NCBI GenBank assembly: GCA_903927605.1
Contig: CAIYNT010000291.1
Span: 1 to 11,781 of the forward strand
From: an uncultured Holophagaceae bacterium
GTDB taxonomy: Bacteria; Acidobacteriota; Holophagae; Holophagales; Holophagaceae
DNA: 11,781 nt
Reading direction: 5' to 3'
The position numbers were made by a program, and so were the translations under genes. The notes below the pieces were generated by a model. It was given only the letters and a program-made list of their open reading frames with translations. It searched no databases and was not told the origin of the DNA. This document shows positions 1 through 9,911 of the stretch, one piece after another; positions within the stretch are counted from its first letter, which is position 1, and each line of letters opens with the position of its first letter.

Positions 1-436
1 CCTCGAGGATCTTGGTCACCTCGATGACCGCGAAGTCGAGGTTGTTCTTGCCCTTGCCGTAGTAGCCGTAGCGGACCATCGAGCCCACGTGGCTCAGGTG
101 CATGTCCTGGTACTCGATGATTCCAGAGTTGATCTTCTCGCGGGTGACCGCATCGCCCTGGTAGGGGAAGCGGAAGCGCTGGGCCTCCACCATGCTCATC
201 ATGGTGTCCTGCTCGGGGCCGGTCGAGGCGCCGGTAAGAACGTCAAGCTTGAGCGCCTTGCCTTTGAGCCGCTCATCGAGCGCACGCTTGGCAAGTGCGA
301 TGGGGACCGCCTTGGGGTAGCCGGCACCGGTGAAACCCGACATGCCGACGACCGCGCCATTGGGGATGAGCGCGGCGGCCGCCTCGGCGGACATCACCTT
401 GGCCTGAAGGCCTTTGTGGAGAATACGGTTCGACAT
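1..436 (-). CDS. Acetyl-CoA hydrolase / succinate:acetate-type CoA-transferase, N-terminal part (runs off left edge)
   Basis: The first ~145 residues of a class I CoA-transferase of the acetyl-CoA hydrolase family (AarC, Cat1, ScpC). These enzymes move CoA between succinate and acetate or propionate in the cytoplasm, linking acyl-CoA formation to the TCA or propionate pathway. The translation starts MSNRILHKGLQAKV and contains GMSGFTGAGYPKAVPIALA (about residues 31-49) and LTGASTGPEQD, both hallmarks of AarC-type enzymes, then HLSHVGSMVRYGYYGKG and DFAVIEV. The catalytic glutamate lies further C-terminal, outside the window. The ATG at 434-436 is preceded by a perfect AGGAGG (445-450) eight bases upstream, which decides the start. 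The gene diverges from the Cache-GGDEF gene across an AT-rich promoter region. The family assignment is firm; substrate choice (acetate, propionate or butyrate with succinate) cannot be read from this fragment, so no symbol is given. Confidence 0.9.
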   Translation of the reverse strand, partial: MSNRILHKGLQAKVMSAEAAAALIPNGAVVGMSGFTGAGYPKAVPIALAKRALDERLKGKALKLDVLTGASTGPEQDTMMSMVEAQRFRFPYQGDAVTREKINSGIIEYQDMHLSHVGSMVRYGYYGKGKNNLDFAVIEVTKILE

Positions 437-750
437 CGTGCGTGCCTCCTAAGTTGATCCTCGGTGGGGAAGTATGGAAATCATACCGCCTCGTCTTGAT
501 CGACGGAGAATAGAATAATATTCCTTGGCGAGAATATTATATAAAGATAACTTGTCTCAATTTAAATACATGAGCACTGATTGGCTGCGCCTTGTAGCTG
601 TGATATCCGGCACGATGGAATCGCCATCCATAGCTCCGAATGCGACCCATCGGAAAGCGATCAATCCGATCGACCCATTCAAGGGTATCCATCCTTGCCA
701 AGTTCAACTATCGACAGCGGAGACCGATACAGGGTCAGGTCGTATCCCCT
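437..750. other. Divergent intergenic region, 314 bases
   Basis: Gap between the divergent CoA-transferase and diguanylate cyclase genes. Bases 505-570 are strikingly AT-rich against GC-rich surroundings and hold the best promoter candidates. Bases 437-500 form the probable leader of the CoA-transferase. Bases 571-750 look non-coding: the cyclase frame is open back to 640, but that stretch would encode a basic, non-conserved-looking extension ahead of a normal membrane anchor. Small inverted repeats (ATCGGA 649-654 with TCCGAT 665-670; GTATG 472-476 with CATAC 482-486) are too short to interpret. I see no small RNA gene or riboswitch I recognise. Confidence 0.6.
515..541 (-). promoter_or_regulatory. 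Candidate CoA-transferase promoter with overlapping operator-like inverted repeat
   Basis: The minus strand has a perfect TATAAT (plus-strand ATTATA at 536-541), about 100 bases upstream of the CoA-transferase start. No good -35 sits at the right distance: TTAAAT is 18 bases away and weak, TTGAGA only 13 bases away. A perfect 9-bp inverted repeat, ATAATATTC (515-523) and GAATATTAT (532-540), separated by 8 bases, covers the -10 and the likely transcription start. That is where a repressor would bind. The pattern is seen directly; promoter and operator function are inferred. A chance palindrome in AT-rich DNA is the alternative. Confidence 0.4.
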
Positions 751-2742
751 ATGAAACTGAGCACCAAGGCCAGCCTGCTCATCATCACCATGGTGGTGAC
801 GCTCTTCATTCCCCTGAGTTCCATCCTGATCCGCTTCCAGGAGGCGGCCCTGAGGAAGGCCACATTCTCAACGGTGGATGGCGTGGTTCAGAGCTGGGCC
901 CGGATGGTCTCCTCCTTCGTGGAAAACGCACATCGGGATGCCAACTCGCTGGCGGCCACCATTCCCACTGGAGCTCTGCGCTCCGGGCGAATGGATGCCA
1001 TTGAATCCCATTTTCGAAAGGTGTACGAAACCCAGGATTTCGGGAATGGGATATTCCTCCTCGGCCCCAGTGGCGATGTCCTTCTAGATTATCCGCCCCA
1101 TCCGGAGGTGAGGGGGCGGTCCATAGCCTTCCGCGATTATTTCAGTCGGACCCTGGCTGAAAAGCGCGGAGTCGTGAGTGCCCCCTACATTTCCTTGAGA
1201 ACCGGAAGGCCCGTCCTCACCGTGACGGCTCCAATCCTGGACGAACACGACTCCATTTTGGCCGTGGTGGCTTGCTCCTACGATCTCCTTGATCCCAGCG
1301 TCCTCGGCGGGCTTCGCGATCAGCGGTTGGGCCGGACGGGCTACCTCTACCTGTTTGATCGCTCGCGCCTGATGATCCTTCATCCGGATCCCAAGCGGAT
1401 CCTGCAGCGAGACATCCCCCTCGGCGCCAACAAAGCCTTGGATCAGGCGATCGAAGGCCAGGAGGGTGCTGCGACCACAGTCAACTCCAGAGGGATTCCC
1501 ATGCTGGCCAGCTTCCGGAGCATCCGTGGGACGTCCTGGATCCTGGGGGCCCAGATTCCTCAGGCCGAAGCCTTCGAAGCCACCGCAAGCTCCCGGCGCC
1601 TGATGCTTCTGGCGACCATCCTGAGCCTCCTGGTCATCCTGGCCGTGAGCATTCTCGTGGTCAGGCATCTCGCTCGGCCCCTCAGGCACCTCCATGAGGC
1701 CGCTCGGGCCATCTCCCTGGAACTGGAAGGGGGCCCCCCGGGTCGGACTGTCATTCCCCTGTTGGCTTCCATCCATTCCAAGGATGAGATCGGCACCCTC
1801 GCGCAGACCTTCCGCGAACTGGTCGAGCGGCAGCAGCGGAGCCTGGGCCTGCTGAAACAGGCTGCCGCGGAATGGGAACGCACCTTCGACGCGGTGAACG
1901 AGGCCATTCTCTGCCTGGATGGGAGCGGGCGGATCCTGCGCATCAACCGCATGGCCGCCGACTGGTTCCGTGTCTCTCCGGAAGCCGCCATTGGAAGGGC
2001 CGCCAGGAATCTGGTGCTTGGAGCAGAGGCTGCCTCCGAATTCTGGCCGACCGCCTCCGAGCTCGATGCCGAGCACAGCCGGACCTGGACGGATGCCCTG
2101 CCGCACCGAGAGGGGATCTTCGAGTTCCGGGCCTCTCCCCTGCTCCAGGAAGGCCAGGTCACAGGGATGATCCTGGCCGTGAGGGATTTCACTGAACAGG
2201 TGCGGAGGGAGGAGGACATACGGAAACAGGCCTTCTTTGATGCCCTCACGGGGCTGCCCAACCGCATCCTGCTGCTGGACCGTCTGCTGCAGGCCCTGGC
2301 GGCGGGTGCCAGGTCACAGCGTGAAGTGGGTGTGCTCTTCCTCGATCTCGATCACTTCAAGGAGATCAACGATACCTGGGGGCACGATGTTGGCGATGCG
2401 GTACTGATGGAAGTGGCAACCCGCTTGGAGAGGCTGGTGCGCAGGGAAGATACCGCCGCTCGACTGGGGGGCGATGAGTTCGTCATCGTCATTTCCGGCA
2501 TCGTTCGTACTGAGGACATTGGCATTGTCGCCAACAAGGTGATCGAAGCCATCCGTGAGCCCTTCCTCATTGAGGGGCACGAACTGCGGGTCGGAACCAG
2601 CATCGGCATCGCCATCGCTCCACAAGACGGTCTGGAGGGTCTGATCCTCTTGAAGAACGCCGATGCAGCCATGTACCAGGCCAAGCGCGAAGGGCGGTCG
2701 ACCTTCCGCCTGTTTTCGTCGGGTGCCACCACAGACGCATAG
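751..2742 (+). CDS. Membrane-bound Cache-HAMP-PAS-GGDEF diguanylate cyclase
   Basis: A 663-residue sensor that should make c-di-GMP from two GTP at the cytoplasmic face of the membrane in response to an outside ligand. Order of parts: TM1 (about 7-27), an extracellular double-Cache domain (about 28-280, with RDYFSRTL and the PVLTVTAPI strand), TM2 (about 284-304), HAMP (about 304-360, ending DEIGTLAQTFREL), PAS (about 374-483) and GGDEF (about 493-655). The cyclase looks active: DALTGLPNR, the metal-binding LDLDHFKEIND, and RLGGDEF with GGDEF at 573-577. RRED at 564-567, five residues before GGDEF, fits the RxxD product-inhibition I-site. There is no EAL or HD-GYP domain. I chose the ATG at 751 because it begins a standard membrane anchor (MKLSTKASLLIITMVV); the upstream ATG at 640 would add 37 basic residues and has no ribosome site. 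The site at 751 is itself weak (AGG about 11 bases upstream). The ligand is unknown. Confidence 0.88.
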   Translation: MKLSTKASLLIITMVVTLFIPLSSILIRFQEAALRKATFSTVDGVVQSWARMVSSFVENAHRDANSLAATIPTGALRSGRMDAIESHFRKVYETQDFGNGIFLLGPSGDVLLDYPPHPEVRGRSIAFRDYFSRTLAEKRGVVSAPYISLRTGRPVLTVTAPILDEHDSILAVVACSYDLLDPSVLGGLRDQRLGRTGYLYLFDRSRLMILHPDPKRILQRDIPLGANKALDQAIEGQEGAATTVNSRGIPMLASFRSIRGTSWILGAQIPQAEAFEATASSRRLMLLATILSLLVILAVSILVVRHLARPLRHLHEAARAISLELEGGPPGRTVIPLLASIHSKDEIGTLAQTFRELVERQQRSLGLLKQAAAEWERTFDAVNEAILCLDGSGRILRINRMAADWFRVSPEAAIGRAARNLVLGAEAASEFWPTASELDAEHSRTWTDALPHREGIFEFRASPLLQEGQVTGMILAVRDFTEQVRREEDIRKQAFFDALTGLPNRILLLDRLLQALAAGARSQREVGVLFLDLDHFKEINDTWGHDVGDAVLMEVATRLERLVRREDTAARLGGDEFVIVISGIVRTEDIGIVANKVIEAIREPFLIEGHELRVGTSIGIAIAPQDGLEGLILLKNADAAMYQAKREGRSTFRLFSSGATTDA

Positions 2743-2765
2743 AACACCTCCCGGCAGAAGAGGTA

Positions 2766-3683
2766 CTACTCGGGGGTGGCCGCCGTCGTCAGCGCACTCT
2801 CGCGGGCCAGTAGGATCACGGCGCCTACAATGAGCGCTCCGCCGAATACTCGTGTCAGCGTGATCCTTTCGCCCAGCACCACCGCCGCCAGCAGCACCGT
2901 GAATACGGGCTCGACGGTGGAGGACACCGAGGCCCGCACGGGGCCGATCCGTTCCAACCCTTCAAAGAAGAAGAGGATCGCAAGTACGGTACAGAAGACT
3001 GCGATGGCCAATACGGCGGCCCAACCCGTTCCCGTCGCGGGGGGATGGAAGCCCTTGACCGCCACCACGGCCAGGTAGACGACGGCGGCGGAACTGGCGA
3101 TCACCGTGGTGGAAGCTGTGGGCGTGACATCCTTCGGAAACCGGCTGCCTGTAAGGATGTAGACGGAATAGATCAGGGCAGCCAGCAGGCCGAAGAAGAT
3201 CCCGAGGGGTTTCCCGTCGCCGGCCTTGCCGATGATGAAAATGGTTCCGGCCAAGGCGATGGCCACCGCCGTGATCTGGATCCGCGTAAGGGGATGCTTG
3301 AACACCAGGCGCGAAAGAATCGTCACGATGGCCGGGTAGGTATAGAGGAGCAGGGCCACGAGCCCCGCCGAGGCGTAGGTCAGGGCGGTGAAGAAGGAGA
3401 ACGCCTGACCCGCGTACCCAACAGCTCCCATGGCCACCAGCATGATCATGCCCCTGCCCTTGGGCAGCCGCATCCGTTTCAAAAGAAGCATTCCCCACAT
3501 CAGGATCGAGGCGATGGAGAAGCGCAGCAGCAGCAACGTGGGGATGTCCACACCGGAGGCATAGGCCATGCGGGCGAAGATCGCCATGCTCCCGAAACAC
3601 AGAGCGGAAGCCAGGATGTAGAGCGTGCCGACCACTTGGTCATGGCGCACTTTCGGGGCAGCGGCCTCCATGCCTATTTCCAC
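2766..3683 (-). CDS. EamA/DMT-superfamily transporter
   Basis: A 305-residue inner-membrane protein of the drug/metabolite transporter superfamily, built from two EamA repeats of five TM helices. It probably exports a small metabolite or amino acid; the substrate cannot be read from sequence. Visible hallmarks are the first helix ILASALCFGSMAIFARM, LLLLRFSIASILMW, the mid-protein GLLAALIYSVYILTGSRF that opens repeat two, and near the end the family signature EPVFTVLLAAVVLGERIT followed by a last hydrophobic helix (GGALIVGAVILLA). The start is GTG at 3681-3683, seven bases after AGGAGA (3691-3696). The internal ATG at 3669-3671 is 19 bases from that site and so less likely. The gene is convergent with the diguanylate cyclase (23-base gap) and divergent from clpB. 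Family very likely; function beyond export not known. Confidence 0.88.
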   Translation of the reverse strand: MEIGMEAAAPKVRHDQVVGTLYILASALCFGSMAIFARMAYASGVDIPTLLLLRFSIASILMWGMLLLKRMRLPKGRGMIMLVAMGAVGYAGQAFSFFTALTYASAGLVALLLYTYPAIVTILSRLVFKHPLTRIQITAVAIALAGTIFIIGKAGDGKPLGIFFGLLAALIYSVYILTGSRFPKDVTPTASTTVIASSAAVVYLAVVAVKGFHPPATGTGWAAVLAIAVFCTVLAILFFFEGLERIGPVRASVSSTVEPVFTVLLAAVVLGERITLTRVFGGALIVGAVILLARESALTTAATPE

Positions 3684-3864
3684 GATCGACTCTCCTGTTT
3701 ACGGGTCCGGTGCTCTGTACCTGAGGTCGGGTTTGCTGACTAACGGTGTAAAGGAAGATCCCATAGGCGCCATCTGGCCACAAATTGATGAATATCTGAA
3801 GTTTTCGAAGAAAATTTTAGTGCATCTTAATCAAATTTGAAACATCCTATGCTTGAGGTGTTCT
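3684..3864. promoter_or_regulatory. AT-rich divergent promoter region between the EamA gene and clpB
   Basis: About 180 bases; 3781-3845 is very AT-rich. It contains an imperfect inverted repeat, CAAATTGAT (3781-3789) with ATCAAATTTG (3830-3839), one base out of register, and TTTTCGAAGAAAA near its centre. On the minus strand TAAAAT with TTTCAA 17 bases upstream could serve the EamA gene. On the plus strand I find only weak boxes for clpB. Neither a CIRCE repeat nor a clear sigma-32 promoter is present, so heat-shock control of clpB is not visible here. Confidence 0.35.
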
Positions 3865-6437
<2,573 letters not shown>

Positions 6438-6438
<1 letters not shown>

Positions 6439-6583
6439 GGCTGTGGGCTATGGGCCGTAGGCTGTGGGGAAAATCCGACAGCCATTCCAAACCGAGCGGC
6501 CCATGGACATAAATCGTCGCGACCCCTGGGCTGCATCAGTGATCCCTTCCCATAGCCCATCGCCTACGGCCTACGGCCCACCC
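6438..6583. repeat. Intergenic element 1: inverted 7-nt-periodic arms around a hairpin core
   Basis: The left arm reads in steps of seven: GGGCTGT (6438), GGGCTAT (6445), GGGCCGT (6452), AGGCTGT (6459). The right arm is the same style on the other strand: CCCATAG (6549), CCCATCG (6556), CCTACGG (6563), CCTACGG (6570), CCCACCC (6577). Perfect complementary words join the arms: GGGCTATGGG (6445-6454) with CCCATAGCCC (6549-6558), and GGGCCGTAGGC (6452-6462) with 6569-6579. The 70-80 base core holds a hairpin, GCGGCCCA (6496-6503) with TGGGCTGC (6527-6534), one G-U pair. GGCTGT (6460-6465) and ACAGCC (6478-6483) form a further short stem. It encodes no protein. It fills most of the clpB-to-regulator gap (6439-6638), and I see no strong promoter in the remaining 55 bases. 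Confidence 0.7.
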
Positions 6584-6638
6584 GAAACTTGCCCTCCGCC
6601 CCTCCTGGTCCGATGAGACCTGGGTATCCGGAGCTGGC

Positions 6639-8069
6639 GTGCCTCTTACCACCCCCATCCCAATCCTCATCGTGGATGACGAAGCGGATCTGCGCGACCT
6701 GTTGGTGGAGGCCCTGCAGGACCAGGGTTACGCTGCCGAGGGTACTGGGGGCGGTGCCCAGGCCCTGGCCCTGGTGCGGCAGAAGCACTACCCGGTGGTC
6801 TTCACGGACCTGAACATGCCCGGCGGACTGTCGGGCTTGGAGTTGCTGCGGGCCGTCCATGAAGAGGATCCCCAGACCATGGGCATCCTGATGACCGGCT
6901 ACGCCACCACGGAATCCGCCATCCAGGCGCTGAAACGCGGGGCCTACGACTTCATCCAGAAGCCCTTCAAATTGGCGGAAATCGAGGCGAGCCTGGAGCG
7001 CGCCCTGGAGCACTACCGCCTTCTCCGGGAGAACGAGGCGTACCAGCATAATTTGGAACGGATGGTGGAGGCCCGCACTCAGGAGATCACGGGGCTGAAG
7101 AACGACATCGAGCGGCTCTTCGAGGGCTTCGTGAACGCCTCGGTGACGGCCATCGAGTCCCGGGACCCCAGCACCTCAGGCCATTCCAGCCGGGTGGCCG
7201 ACCTGACGGTGGGCTTGGCGGAGGCCGTGAATGGTACGCCCAACGGGCCCTACGGGGGCCTCTACTTCAACCCGATCCAGATCCGCGAGATCCGCTACGC
7301 CAGCCTGCTCCACGATTTCGGCAAGGTGGGTGTCCGGGAGCAGGTGCTGGTGAAGGCCAAGAAGATCGAAGGAGAGCGGTTGGAGAGCATCTACCAACGC
7401 CTTCATCAGCGCGCCCTTGAGGCCATGCGGAACAGCCTTCTGGACGCCTGGAGCAAGGGCCGCAGCTTCGACCATGAGACCGTGGGCAGTCTTCTGGCCC
7501 GACAGCAGGAGGAGACCCGCCACCTCATGGACCTGGTGCGGCGCAGCAACGAACCCACGGTGCTGCCCCAGGAGGTCGCCCTTGAGCTGGATCTCCTGCG
7601 GGATCTCACCTATCAGCACTGGTCCGGTGACAGTCGAACGCTCATGGATCCCGGGGATCTCGACCTGCTGAAGATCCCCAAGGGAAGCCTGTCCGCCCAG
7701 GAGCGCGACGAGATCCAGAGCCACGTCACTCATACCTACCGGTTCCTCAGCCAAATCCCCTGGACCAGCGAACTGGCGGGCGTGCCAGATATCGCCTGGG
7801 CCCACCATGAACGCCTGAACGGAAAGGGCTACCCCCGCCGCCTAACGGAGCCGGACATCCCGGTGCAGAGCAAGCTCATGGCCGTGTCTGACGTCTACGA
7901 CGCCCTGACGGCCGCAGACCGCCCCTACAAAGCCGCGGTGAGTGTGGAGCGCAGCCTGGAGATCCTAGAGCAGGAGGCCAGTGTGAATCTATTGGATACC
8001 GAGGTCCTGCGGATCTTCCTGGAGGCTCGGATCTATGAGCGCACCTTGGTGCAGGGCCGGATCCCATGA
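6639..8069 (+). CDS. Response regulator with HD-GYP c-di-GMP phosphodiesterase output (long insertion)
   Basis: A 476-residue cytoplasmic response regulator expected to hydrolyse c-di-GMP when phosphorylated. The REC domain (about 6-122) has the acidic pair Asp13/Asp14, phosphoacceptor Asp57 (FTDLNMPG), Thr86 and Lys108 (QKPF). A coiled linker (about 125-160) leads to HD-GYP. Its metal-ligand positions all appear kept: Glu173 and His182 (AIESRDPSTSGHS), His225-Asp226 (LLHDFGKVG), His362, His389-His390, and Asp418 (VSDVYDAL). The GYP signature reads HHERLNGKGYP. Odd feature: about 150 residues separate HDFGK from HHE instead of the usual 60 or so, through a charged helical insertion at about 245-340. 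Start is GTG 6639, five bases after GGAG (6630-6633). It is first in a four-gene operon; its stop overlaps the next start (ATGA, 8066-8069). No adjacent histidine kinase is visible. Phosphodiesterase activity is inferred from motifs. Confidence 0.88.
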   Translation: MPLTTPIPILIVDDEADLRDLLVEALQDQGYAAEGTGGGAQALALVRQKHYPVVFTDLNMPGGLSGLELLRAVHEEDPQTMGILMTGYATTESAIQALKRGAYDFIQKPFKLAEIEASLERALEHYRLLRENEAYQHNLERMVEARTQEITGLKNDIERLFEGFVNASVTAIESRDPSTSGHSSRVADLTVGLAEAVNGTPNGPYGGLYFNPIQIREIRYASLLHDFGKVGVREQVLVKAKKIEGERLESIYQRLHQRALEAMRNSLLDAWSKGRSFDHETVGSLLARQQEETRHLMDLVRRSNEPTVLPQEVALELDLLRDLTYQHWSGDSRTLMDPGDLDLLKIPKGSLSAQERDEIQSHVTHTYRFLSQIPWTSELAGVPDIAWAHHERLNGKGYPRRLTEPDIPVQSKLMAVSDVYDALTAADRPYKAAVSVERSLEILEQEASVNLLDTEVLRIFLEARIYERTLVQGRIP

Positions 8070-8896
8070 TCCAGGACCCCATCCTCATCGTTGATGATGA
8101 AATCGAGGTCCGGACGACCCTCCTTGAAGCCCTGCAGGACCAGGGCTATTTAGCCGAAGCCGCCGCCAGCGGTGAAGCGGCCCTGGCTCGCATGACCGAA
8201 CGGCCTTTCCAGGTGGTCCTCACGGATCTCAACATGCCTGGTGGTCAGACGGGGCTTGATCTCATCGGCGAGATCCGGCACCGGTTTCCGGACACGCTCT
8301 GTATCCTCATCACCGCCTACGCCACGCTTGATACCAGCATCGAGGCCCTGAAGCGTGGGGCCTACGACCTGATCCAGAAGCCCTTCCGCCTCGCCGAGAT
8401 GGAGGCCGTGCTGAACCGGGCCCTGGATCACGCCAATCTGCTTCAGAAGCTGAAGGCCTACCGGGATGAACTGGAAACCCGCGTCCTGAGCCGGACCCGC
8501 GACCTTCAGCTGGCTCACCGGAATGCCCTCACCCTGTGCGATCTCAGCCTCCAGGCTCTGGAGGCCCCCTCCCTTGCCCTGTCTCTGGACCCCTTGTTGG
8601 ACCAGCTTTCCCAACGGTGGGCGCCGGAGGGCCTGGGTTGCTACCGGCGGGACAAGGATGGGGCTCTGTTCCGATTGGCAGCCCGGGGGCGCCTGCCGCT
8701 CCCTGAGCAGCTGGACCCTCCCCACCCTGGTCAACAGAAGGCCCCGGGACTTGGCTACGCCGAAGAATATTTCCTGCCCCTGGGAGATGCCGGCTGGCTG
8801 TATCTGGGATTTGATGGACGCTCAGCGTTCCAAGAAGGCGACCAGTCCTTCCTCCTGCTCGCCAGGCACCTTGAGCTCGTCCTCAGGGTAAGGTGA
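8066..8896 (+). CDS. Response regulator, REC plus coiled coil plus GAF-like C-terminus, no enzymatic output
   Basis: A 276-residue regulator whose REC domain (about 5-122) keeps Asp10/Asp11, phosphoacceptor Asp54 (LTDLNMPGG), Thr83 and Lys105 (QKPF). Residues 123-165 are a likely coiled coil. Residues about 160-276 end in a segment (about 235-274) with the look of a degenerate GAF domain: a PLGDAGWLYLGF strand pair, then DQSFLLLARHLELVL as the closing helix. I see no HD-GYP, GGDEF, kinase or DNA-binding domain, so it may act as an adaptor or through protein contacts. Its REC domain is a close paralogue of the upstream one: EALQDQGY, TDLNMPGG and ALKRGAYD recur exactly at matching places. The start overlaps the previous stop by four bases, suggesting translational coupling; the next gene starts four bases after its stop. 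The REC call is firm, the GAF call weak. Confidence 0.83.
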   Translation: MIQDPILIVDDEIEVRTTLLEALQDQGYLAEAAASGEAALARMTERPFQVVLTDLNMPGGQTGLDLIGEIRHRFPDTLCILITAYATLDTSIEALKRGAYDLIQKPFRLAEMEAVLNRALDHANLLQKLKAYRDELETRVLSRTRDLQLAHRNALTLCDLSLQALEAPSLALSLDPLLDQLSQRWAPEGLGCYRRDKDGALFRLAARGRLPLPEQLDPPHPGQQKAPGLGYAEEYFLPLGDAGWLYLGFDGRSAFQEGDQSFLLLARHLELVLRVR

Positions 8897-8900
8897 GGGC

Positions 8901-9911
8901 ATGATCAGCGCCCACCAGCTTCTATGGACCGGCTTCCGCGGTCTCGATCCCGTCGAGGTTGATCTACCCTTCAACCCTGGCGGGGTCGTCCTCTTTGCCC
9001 GGAACCTCGACCCGGATCCTGAAAGCGGGCCCGCCCGATGCCGAGCGCTCATCGATGGCCTCCAGGCCCGGTTCGGAGCCGAGCTCCCACTGGCCGTGGC
9101 TTTGGATCAAGAAGGCGGCTCCGTGAGCCGGCTGCGTCCCTGGACCGGCCCCACCCCCCCCCTGCGCCACCTCTGGACCCGGGGCGGGGCCAGGGCCTGC
9201 TCGGCCTGGGGGACTTTGTGGGGCGAGGGGCTGCGATTGCTGGGGTTCAATGTGGACTTCGCCCCCGTGCTGGATCTGTGGGACGGTTACCCAGGTGCGG
9301 GCATCGGGGACCGTGCGGCCAGTGAAGCGCCCATCGAAGCCGCCACTGCCGCCGGGGCCTTTCTCCACGGCCTTGAATCCACCGGCGTGCGGGGCTGCCT
9401 CAAGCACTTTCCAGGACTGGGTGGCACCACCCTGGACAGCCACCGGGGCCTGCCCAGCCTCGAGGACTCGGGACAAGTGGACCGCAACGCCGAAGCCTTC
9501 ATCCCCCTGGCCCACGCCGACCGCCTCGTGATGGTGGCCCACCTGCGCACCCCCGCCAGCGGATCTTTCCCGGCGAGCCTGCATCGGGGTTCAGTGCTCG
9601 ATAATCCCTGGGGCATCCGGGGTCGGTTCCTGCCGGATGATCTGGAGATGGGTGGCTGCGCAGATTGGAGCTGGGACAATCGGGTGAGGCTCTCCCTTGA
9701 AGCCGGCCACCAGTGGCTGCTGGTCTGCCAGATGCCTGAGGGGTGGCAGGCCTGTGCCGAGGCCGTTGGACGTCTCCCGGCCTCCCTGTGCGGCCAAGCT
9801 TTGGAGGGCACCAGGACCATGCGCCGCCACCTCCCGCCGGCACCGCCCTTCGATCCCCAGGTCTGGCAGGCTTGGATGGCTAGGCTCAAGACCGCTGTTG
9901 GGGAGCTCTGA
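8901..9911 (+). CDS. nagZ: Glycoside hydrolase family 3, NagZ-like beta-N-acetylglucosaminidase
   Basis: A 336-residue GH3 enzyme close in length to E. coli NagZ (341). NagZ removes GlcNAc from GlcNAc-anhydro-muropeptides in the cytoplasm during peptidoglycan recycling. Visible motifs: GGVVLFARN (27-35), DQEGGSVSRLR (69-79), GFNVDFAPVLD (115-125), KHFPGLGGTTLDSH (168-181) holding the Asp179-x-His181 acid/base dyad typical of NagZ-type GH3, and PDDLEMGG with the nucleophile in the Asp246-Asp247 pair. There is no signal peptide, which fits a cytoplasmic enzyme. Departures from consensus: the usual KHFPGHG reads KHFPGLG, and DQEGGR reads DQEGGS, so substrate preference may differ. The start ATG 8901 follows AAGG (8890-8893) by seven bases. 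The gene is embedded between two response regulators, four bases after the first and overlapping the next by one base (TGATG), so it is almost certainly co-transcribed with them. The family is secure; the nagZ name is by similarity. Confidence 0.85.
   Translation: MISAHQLLWTGFRGLDPVEVDLPFNPGGVVLFARNLDPDPESGPARCRALIDGLQARFGAELPLAVALDQEGGSVSRLRPWTGPTPPLRHLWTRGGARACSAWGTLWGEGLRLLGFNVDFAPVLDLWDGYPGAGIGDRAASEAPIEAATAAGAFLHGLESTGVRGCLKHFPGLGGTTLDSHRGLPSLEDSGQVDRNAEAFIPLAHADRLVMVAHLRTPASGSFPASLHRGSVLDNPWGIRGRFLPDDLEMGGCADWSWDNRVRLSLEAGHQWLLVCQMPEGWQACAEAVGRLPASLCGQALEGTRTMRRHLPPAPPFDPQVWQAWMARLKTAVGEL

Noticed and set aside
472..486. GTATG-GAAAT-CATAC dyad in the CoA-transferase leader
   Set aside because: Only five base pairs; expected by chance in a gap of this size.
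640..750. Upstream in-frame ATG extending the diguanylate cyclase by 37 residues
   Set aside because: The extension is basic and unremarkable, has no ribosome site, and would bury a normal N-terminal membrane anchor that starts at 751.
1084..2106. Minus-strand open frame of about 340 codons inside the Cache-GGDEF gene
   Set aside because: No recognisable domain or motif; it is the antisense of conserved Cache, HAMP and PAS coding sequence.
2743..2776. Possible terminator hairpin between the convergent cyclase and EamA genes (CACCTCC with GGGGGTG)
   Set aside because: Needs a G-U pair and a large loop, runs into the EamA coding sequence and has no T-run.
3781..3864. CIRCE or sigma-32 type heat-shock control of clpB
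   Set aside because: No TTAGCACTC-N9-GAGTGCTAA repeat; the TTGAAA at 3837 is too close to the start codon to be a -35 box.
3853..3864. TTG start for ClpB
   Set aside because: It overlaps the Shine-Dalgarno sequence that serves ATG 3865, and the ATG gives the usual ClpB N-terminus and the 857-residue length.
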